DNA from: Sipunculus nudus
Lineage: Eukaryota > Annelida > Sipuncula > Golfingiida > Sipunculidae
Assembly: GCA_026874595.1 (NCBI GenBank)
Contig: CM049307.1
Location: 41,610,362 to 41,674,361, forward strand
Length of the DNA stretch: 64,000 nucleotides
Direction: 5' to 3'
In this document: positions 53,001-62,000 of the stretch, one piece after another
Numbering within the stretch: the stretch's first letter is position 1
Layout: every line of letters starts with the position of its first letter
Position numbers and translations under genes: made by a program
Notes under the pieces: generated by a model
What the model saw: only the letters and a program-made list of their open reading frames with translations
What the model was told of the DNA's origin: nothing
Database searches by the model: none

Positions 53001-56000
53001 GAAATTAAATTTTGTAAGGGTAGGCTCAGAATATATTACCAGCATTTTGCCACATTTAGTCAAGAGTTAGACCAAAGAGCTAATAACTACAACTTAATGT
53101 CACACTTTATATATCAGCACAATAGTAAAATGACTATTAATTATTTAAATTCTATTAGATAAAATGTTAACATCTAATAAAAAATATATTTGTAGGTTAA
53201 TTAGTCAAAAACCAGTCTCTGCATCACTTTACAAAGTGGGAAATCTTTCTGTCATTGATCACGTTTTACATTTTTGTGAATCCCTGCTCTGTAATAAAGA
53301 CAAATCTTCAGCCATGACCCATTCATATATGATGGGTCATATATTAGTTTATTGGTGCAAATTACATACAAATTATATATCTAGTTATCAAGTTCAGCTG
53401 AGCCACCCCTTAGTCCTTGGTTAAAAAATTTTTAGTAACATTTAAATATGGCAAATTTCCATTTATGTTGTGTCTCTTTATTGCACATGCAACTATTCCT
53501 ATAACATGCATTTCATGTTGTCCACAAACAATGTATGCAATACACCTTTTCAATTTTACACCTTTTGCTATTAATTTCTTACCTGCCTTCAGGATTTTGC
53601 AATATGGGCATTTTTATGCCCCTGCCACAAAGTGGCCGGGGCATATAGTTTTACCCATGTCCGTCATTCCGTCTTTCCGTCATTCCGAAATAAAACAGTT
53701 GTATGGTCTTTTTTTCGCAATGCCTGCATATATTGGCCTGATTTTTGGTGTGCGGGCAGATAATGACCAGTTACAGATCAAGTTCGCGTTTCGTCCCAGT
53801 TGACCTACTTTTGACCGTTTTACGGCTCCTAAACTTAGAAAATTTCATGAAAATAGAAATTTTCATGACAAATACACATGTACGGACTTTTTTTGCAATG
53901 CCTGCAGATATTGTCCTGATTTTTGGTGTGCAGGCAGATAATGACCAGTTACAGATTGAGTTCGCGTTTTGTCCCAGTTGACCAATTTTTTTAGGTTTTA
54001 CGGCTCCTTAACTTAGAAAATTTCATGAAAAATATAAATTTTCAATGACAAATACACATGTACGGACTTTTTTTCGCAATGCCTGCAGATATTGGCCTGA
54101 TTTTTGGTGTGTGGGCAGATAATGACCAGTTACAGATCGAGTTCGCATTTCATCCCGGTTGACCTACTTTTGACCGTTTTACGGCTCCTAAACTTAGAAA
54201 ATTTCATGAAAAATTTTGACGGTGCTCTAACATAGAAAATTTCATAAAAAAGTGCACATGTACGGACTTTTTTTCACAGTGCCTGCAGATACGGGCCTGA
54301 TTTTTGGTGTGTAGGCACAAAGTGACCAGTTACAGATCAAGTTATTGTTTTGTCTCAGTTGACCTACTTTTCACCATTTGACTGCTCCTGAACATAGAAA
54401 TTTTCATGAAAAATAGAAATTTTAATAACAAATGCATTTGTACCGACCTTTTTTCCTCAATGCCTGCAGATACCACCCTGATTTTCTATGTGTGGGCAGA
54501 TAATGACAGTTACAGATCGAGTTCGCGTTTCATCCCGGTTGACCTACTTTTGATTGTTTTACGGCTCCTAAACATAGAAAATTTCATGAAAGACAGAAAT
54601 TTTTATGGAAAATGCACATGTATGGACTTTTTTTCACAGTGCCTGCAGATACTGGCCTGATTTTTGGTGTGTTGCTTGATAATGACCCGTAACAGATCGA
54701 GTTCGCATTTTGCCCTTGTTGACCTACTTTTGACCATATGACAACTCCTGAACTTCAAAAATTTTTCAAAATTTAACAAATGTTTCTTATTTGCCCCGGG
54801 CGGGGGCATTCGTGTCGTTCAGACACATCTAGTTTATATAATTGTACACTAAAAATAACCACATCATTTTAAAATAATTTCTTAAAATTGGATCTTAGAA
54901 TATTTACTTTTAAATATGGCCTATTTTCATAAATGTTGTATCTCTTTTTGCACATGCAACTAGTACTGTTCCTATATTTTACAATGCCCACAAACAATAT
55001 ATACAATACACTTTTTCAGTTTTAAACCTTTTTCTTAACTTTCTCAAGGATATATGGAACATTAACATGTTTTATATACCATTTATTGTACTGTACTTTA
55101 AAAATAATTATATAATTATAAAAATTGCCTAAAATCACAGTTCAGAAGAAGCATGAGTGGACATAATGATATGTTCTATGCACCGCTTGTAGCTGTTATT
55201 ATGTCAGCATTAGGAGAGAGGTTAATTGTAAATATCTTCTTGCTTATGTCTGAGTCAAGGCTGAAATCACTCATAATAGAAAAGAAAAATAGTACTCAAA
55301 GGTAGCTAGTTATCAGTAATGATGTAAGGAGCAAGCTTCATAAGCTTTAAGTAGCTTACGCTCAATCTATTGATACATGTTTATATTTATATATGTGCTT
55401 AGGTAGAATACCACATGAATGTACTTACTATGTACTGTGTCAATAAATCATTAAAAAAAAAATGATGTAAGCAGCAAGGGTTGGTGTATATGGATCATGA
55501 TATCCATTGCAAAACACAATTTCACATAAGATAATGTACTACTATCATTATTGAGAAGTCAATACATATAGTAGCTGTGAAACTTTTAAATTTTCATGAC
55601 AGTTTCAAATATATTAGGCTCTACATGCACATGGCATCATTGGCATTTTAAATACACTGCTCCAAAGCCCTGCACTGGATAAGTTTATAACTTAAATACC
55701 TTAACAGCCTTAAGACATACCTGTTGACAGAATAATTTAATACCAGCATTATTTCATTATATCAGTAATTTGACTTTGATATTAAAAGATTTACCTGATT
55801 TTTATCAATTGTACAGTATGAACTTTTTTAAATTAAATTTTTAATTGTTTGTATTATTCCTGTGAATATGCATGCTGATTCCTTTTATGAATTTTCTTTA
55901 GCCCTGTGCCAGACTATATTTTTATATTTTTATTTAACATAAGAAAACAGAAGGTATAAAATGATATACTGGCATGACTGGTAACCTCATTTGAATATTA

Positions 56001-59000
56001 GCCAATGCTGCACCATTATGTATTAGTTTTGGTATGCTTAATGCTCAGTTAATTAGTTTATTAGTCAAGGTCACAATAGCACATCTTATTTTTCCAACTT
56101 GAATGATATTGAAATTTTTAGAATCCATCCAAGCATTAATGGCTTCTAGAAAAATATTGAGCCAGGAAAGTTTGATTGATCAGGTACATGTATGTTTTAA
56201 GATTTGTTGAATAACACACAGGTTCGTCGTGAGATGAAGGCATTATTCGACGATCACAGACAAGCAGAGACCCGAGCATTAGCTGACATGGACACTCGTC
56301 TTACTGCACTTCAAGCCAAAGTGGCAGGCTCCGAGGATCGTGTAGAAGGCAAAGTAGCGGCGGTGAGTTAATCTTATAAATGTGCTATAACATGAAAACA
56401 TATTTGCACCTGCACAGCTGTCATAGATCTGTCCAAAACTGTACAGGCCGAAGAAGAGCCCTGTCACAGCTCTACCAGAGGGAAACTAAAGCCTGCATAT
56501 TTTAAAGATAACATTGCATTTTTCATATATTTACTCACTGATATTTTAAAACAAACCTGAAGTTGATGAATGCAAGATTTTATTATTTGAGAATATTGGT
56601 TCTCAAATCTTTATCAGTGCACTGCCTTAATCACCAAGGCTTGACGAGAACAGATTTCCTACAAACCCACAGGCAGCCATCAGGCCTGTAGCTTGTGTGA
56701 TAACTTGTATCTTAAAACACAGGCACTGGAGCTACAATACCCCAGTGTCTGAGTTTTAGGAGGTACACCTTAGACCTCATGGTAAAATACAAGGTGACAA
56801 AAAGGGATGAGGCAGTACCACTGACACATAAAGCATGTGCCTAGATGTGTGAACAATTGCTTCTAAACCCACATGAACAATTGCTTCTAAACCCACATGA
56901 ACAATTGCTTCTAAACCCACATGAACAATTGCTTCTAAACCCACATGAACAATTGCTTCTAAACCCATGTCTGTATAAATGTAAATATTCTTGAACTGGT
57001 TTTTTCAGTGGTACATTCCAGAAACTTTCCCTCAAAAAAGGTCCTTGATTGATGTAATTTTGCTGGAAATCACTCTGTCCATACATACCTATATTAAATG
57101 ATTCTGTACGTAATATACAAATACATGTGCACAGGTTTTAAGTTTCTCATTGGTGTCAGTCACAGACTCAGAATAAATGCCAACAATTAAAGGAATCCAG
57201 TAGAGAAGCTCAGACACTGAGATGAAATAATTCCTGTTTCATATCATTGAATTCAGATATTTAAAAAAATATTGACATTACTTATTTATTGATCACTTAT
57301 CTTGTTTTATAGATTCTAAGGGTAGAGCTTTTAAATTAGATAGTAATGGACACATGCCTCACTGTTTATGTTTGCCTTCATTACACTATGCTTCACAACA
57401 GATTGTACGACAAATGCAGTTGAATGAGGAGGTACAGTTATATTATGTTGTCAGTGATTATGTGTTGTCAATATATGGACTTTTTTTTATAAAATAATTT
57501 TGGTGGAGGCAACCACTCTCTTATTTGCTCTCCTATTTTAATTCTTAAACTAAGTATGTACATCTGCAGAGTTCCATTTTAGTTTGGGACTACGTGACAG
57601 GGCAGTAGCACTCGCTTACTATCATACTATTTTTTTTATCCTGGTGTCGACCAGACCCAGTGTCTTCCACACCTGTTGGTCCTGGGTGTGTAATCACCCC
57701 AACCGCTTGGTCATAACACTGAGGAATCCTCCAAAGACGCACTCTTTTGTGAGTGATACAGGGCTGTGCCCCATTTAGCCTGTAGAGCGCTCACCCTGGG
57801 TGGGAGCGGTCCGTGAAAATCTCACAATACGGCTGAGATTTGAACTCACAACCACCTGGCTTTGAGTCATGTGCTCTACCACTGAGCCGCAGAAGCTGGT
57901 TATATGGACTTTATACACCAGTCATGTCGTCCCTTGGATCAAGACATTTCTGTCTCTGTATCTGTTCACTCACTGATGCTTCATGAAAACATGGATATTT
58001 TCTGTATATAGTTAATCATAAAATAGGATGGTCTCTACTTTGATGGCCTATTCCCAATAAAAATCATTAACTTGATGTGGTCTCTACTTGATCATTTAAT
58101 TAATCTATATATTAATAGCGTAAGGCGATTTTTGTAATTTTCAATATCTTCTCTGATACCACCTTACGGATTGCTGTGATTTTCGACATACATATGCTCC
58201 GGGTTTGTCCGAAGAGATTCCACCCACTTTTATTTGCAATATTTGCGTATTACTTGCATAATTAATAATTTTAATATTTGCTCCCCCGCGGGCGCCTCTT
58301 TTCTTTGTGTCTTCGGGCCCGGGAAACACAATGGCCATAGAGTGTGTGATTGCGGGACAGAGCTTTACTCCGGGGGCCCTATGTGGGGTTTTCGTACAAT
58401 TTGCGGTTACCGGTCCGAAATAATCCCCACTGGCAATCCCTTCTCAAAAGGGGGATCTTTGAAAGAATTGTTTTGCAGGCCTTCCTGCGACCGGGGGTCG
58501 CACGAGGACTCCTACCTGCGACCAACCTGACCTGATATGCTTGAGTGCACATCAAGCGGGTCGCGGAATCCGTGATGATTAAACAGCGCACACCCGGTCG
58601 CACGAAGTCCAGGGCATAGCATGTGATTGAGTAGCTTGACAAATATTCACAAACTTATGCATATGTAGACCTACTATGTAACAGATGAACAGAAAATGTT
58701 AACCAAATTCACGTCGTGGTTGGTACAGTGTGATGTGTACACGTGTGGATTTGTAAAAGTTGTAAACATAATATTGACTTAAAATGTTTTGAATATGGAG
58801 ATTTTTTCTCATTTCTACATTTACGAATGTATAATTCCTGTAAAAAATGTAGATTTAATACGGTTATACTGGTATTTGTCCCTTTTATATCCATATGACA
58901 TCTCATTCAATAATGTTTATGTAATACTCTTTATTTTAAAAGACATTATATTCTTTCATTCAGTATGTATTATTGTATTGTATTTCATTCAGTATGCTTA

Positions 59001-62000
59001 TTGCATATAAGCCATGGCCATAATTGTTATTATTTTCACAAATAAAACTGGTATTTTTGCATTCTTTTCTTAGGTCTATTCCATTGGCAGTTTATTTTGT
59101 TTTGAAATTATGATATTGTTGATCAGTTTCTCATGTCACATGGTGCATGTGTAGGTACTATTTGTTAAAGACCCCAACCACATGTTAGGCACTGGCTTTC
59201 GGCGAAGGTGTGCGACTGTACGCTGTTCTGAAATATGTTCCGAACGCTGTTCTAAAAAGATTTTTATCCACAACACCATACATATAATGGATATATATAT
59301 TAAAAGCGTAACGCGATTTTTGTGATTTTCCGTATCTCCAGATTTCCGGTGGATTTCCGATACCACCGTATGGTTTGTTGTGTTCACCCCAAACCATGCA
59401 CGGGTAATTGCTAGTATGGGTTTAATATCCATGAGGCCCAAGATTTTAATCAGACCTTGTTTATCTAACTAAATTTTTTCAAACATGTATGCCAAGAAAA
59501 CTTATGACAAAGTGACTGCAATTTCTTGTTTTGTTCATCTGGATGCATCGTTTTTAACCATATTTTAATGACCATTCATTTTACCTGTGTTAAATATTCT
59601 AAAGGTATATACAGGCAAGTTCCAAGGGTACCTAGACCCCACCTTTACACACCAAAAAATCATTACACAACCTATTTTAATACCTGCTCCAAGCATTAGG
59701 TTAAAGCATTAAAATCTGTTCAGCTGTTCCTATTTCTTATTTTCATTGGCCACTATAATATCCAGGGTCACTTCACTCACATGTAAGGGTAAAGAACATA
59801 ATTCCAAATTAATTAAAAGGAGGTCATTTAAAAAATGTTGCAACTACAGTGTCCCTTTAATCTCACTTGTAAAAGTCTCCCTTGGGCTTTGGCACCATGC
59901 TCCCTATCCCTAACACAGTTTAACATGGCACAGCTAATTGACGTGAAACTTATTTACTGCTCGGGTTCCCTGCAGATATACAACTGCTAGTCACACAGGG
60001 CAATATCAATATTTATTTTTTATCTCTATCAGCCAGAGAGTTCTGTTTTATATGTTTAATAGGGTACTTTTGAGTTGCCTTTTGTATTATTAATCAGTGT
60101 CTGCCAGTGTTCATACAAGAAACATTTACAGTTGATATATTCATCATCTTAACCTGACTAGTTATGGTATTTAGTCATGGTACAAAATATATGTATTTTG
60201 TCAGTATGTGACTTATGATCAAAGTCACCATGGTAATGGTGTTTGTTTGTTTGTTTATGTGTTCCTGTTTTGGTGTTAGTTACTGTGAATTGTGCATGAC
60301 TTGTGTAATGTAATATTAAATGTGCCGTTTAGTGGACAGATTGAAGCTGCAGTTCCATATCATTTTTAGCTCAGCTTACTGAGCTAACTAAAAGTCATTT
60401 GAGCTGTTACCACAATAAATACCTCAGATGCCTAGATAATGAAGTTAGGCAGCTTGTAATGTATCTTAATATACTAAAGTCAAGATATGAAAATTGATGT
60501 TGGTAAATTATAATGTTCATTTGAAAGGCCTGGGTGTGGCTTTTAGTGGAGAATTTATGGTACACTAAATGTATTATGATTTCTGCCGCATGCAGAAGCA
60601 GCTTAATGATGAAGCTTCCAATGTAATTGATGTTGATGTGATATAAGCACACATTATTAATAGATATCACTTAATAAGTATTCCATGATGTGTAAATTGG
60701 TGGTTGTGTATGAGAATGTGTCACTCTTAATACAACAATATAATTTTCCCCTGCAGAAGACGGAGCTTAATGAGGTAACCATCACAGTTTTTATCGGGTC
60801 ACCCTGGTGCCTGCCTCTGTATTTCTCCCCTTTTCCTTGCATGTATTTTTGATATGCGCTTGAATGACTTCATTATTTCCTTTCACTGTAAATACATACT
60901 ATGTTTCATAATGTTATCTTCAGTGGTGACAGTCCTATGTACTTGTGTTCTTTGTACTGAAACATTTCTATTAAAAAACTCTGCGTTGTATAGATCAAAA
61001 CGGATTTGAATCCGGATATTAGGAAACTACTGGGGTACATTTTTCTGAACAGAAATATGGATATACCCCACAGTAAATTTATCTCTTCCCTCACTTTCCT
61101 GGAGGGGGTTTATAAAAAAGGCTACATGCTAATATGCTAGGGCTTAAATTTGTCATTGCAACTTCTGACATGTGTCCTTAAAATAATTGGAAAACTTTTG
61201 GACACCATTGTCATTGAAACAAGTGGCATGATAAAAAAAACTAGGGGAGAAGCAGTTAGAGCTTAAAAGTGTATTAATAATAATCCAGGAATCTAAGATA
61301 AACTTATAACCCTTGTGAGTACCTTAAAAGCATGCATCTCTTAGAACTCTTGAAACAATATGTCTCTAGGTGTTTTCTTTATGTGTAAGACTGACAGTAA
61401 AAAAATCAAGCATGCATGGATTAGAAATACATGTACACTAGTAACTTAATATACATGATAGCTTTGTCAGCAAAAAGATTGATGATTTAGAATATGTTTT
61501 CTTATTTTCTTCCATGGTGGCAACCCTTGCATAGCTTTTTGTTTGTCTGTGTAACCTCACACACCTGTTTTTCACAATGACTTACACTACAATGCTCCAC
61601 ATTGTTATTGACCAGAACTGTTGTGACCTACATTCTTTTGCCTCTGAATATTTTCTAAACTTCATTTGGTGTGTGAACTGTTGTGTCACATGACACAGAG
61701 GCATGAAGTGTCAATAAAATACCAAAATCCCACTACCAAAAAATAAGGAAAAAAGTTATATATTTGTTCTGTATTGCTTATTGTACATGTACGTTTTTAT
61801 TTCCTTATATTAAAGATATCTCTTAAATTTTATATTTTTCTGTTTAAATAAATGCCTAGATAATTCTTAATGTATGGAAACAATGTACATGTTTGATAAG
61901 TAAATCTTCATATTGAGTCAATAATGGTGTGTACATACATGAAATATGTTTGTATGAATATAATTTCTCTCATGACAGTTTATTTTCATTATTTTAATCA

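Larger units (their letters stand above)
57894..60595 (+). other. Introns around the microexons; GC-rich repeat block
   Basis: Contains the paired repeat heads at 58108 and 59289 (listed separately). The rest is AT-rich with no gene. A head fragment of the AGCTCAGCTGACT family (ttagctcagcttactgagc) is at 60366-60400. Confidence 0.55.

Noticed and set aside
53417-53981. Open frames of 78-128 codons with repeated FFAMPA and ADNDQLQI phrases
   Set aside because: They read through 180-bp tandem units of a non-coding hairpin element; the period explains the repeated peptides.
56777-57086. Eight-residue periodic protein (GLEAIVHV repeats) on the minus strand
   Set aside because: Explained entirely by the 24-bp minisatellite.
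57821-57893. Functional tRNA gene on the minus strand
   Set aside because: A and B boxes are present but acceptor and anticodon stems do not pair properly, and a long SINE body follows.
58234-58642. Overlapping 61-98 codon frames in the GC-rich block
   Set aside because: Long frames are expected by chance in GC-rich sequence; the three overlap on both strands and none resembles a known protein.
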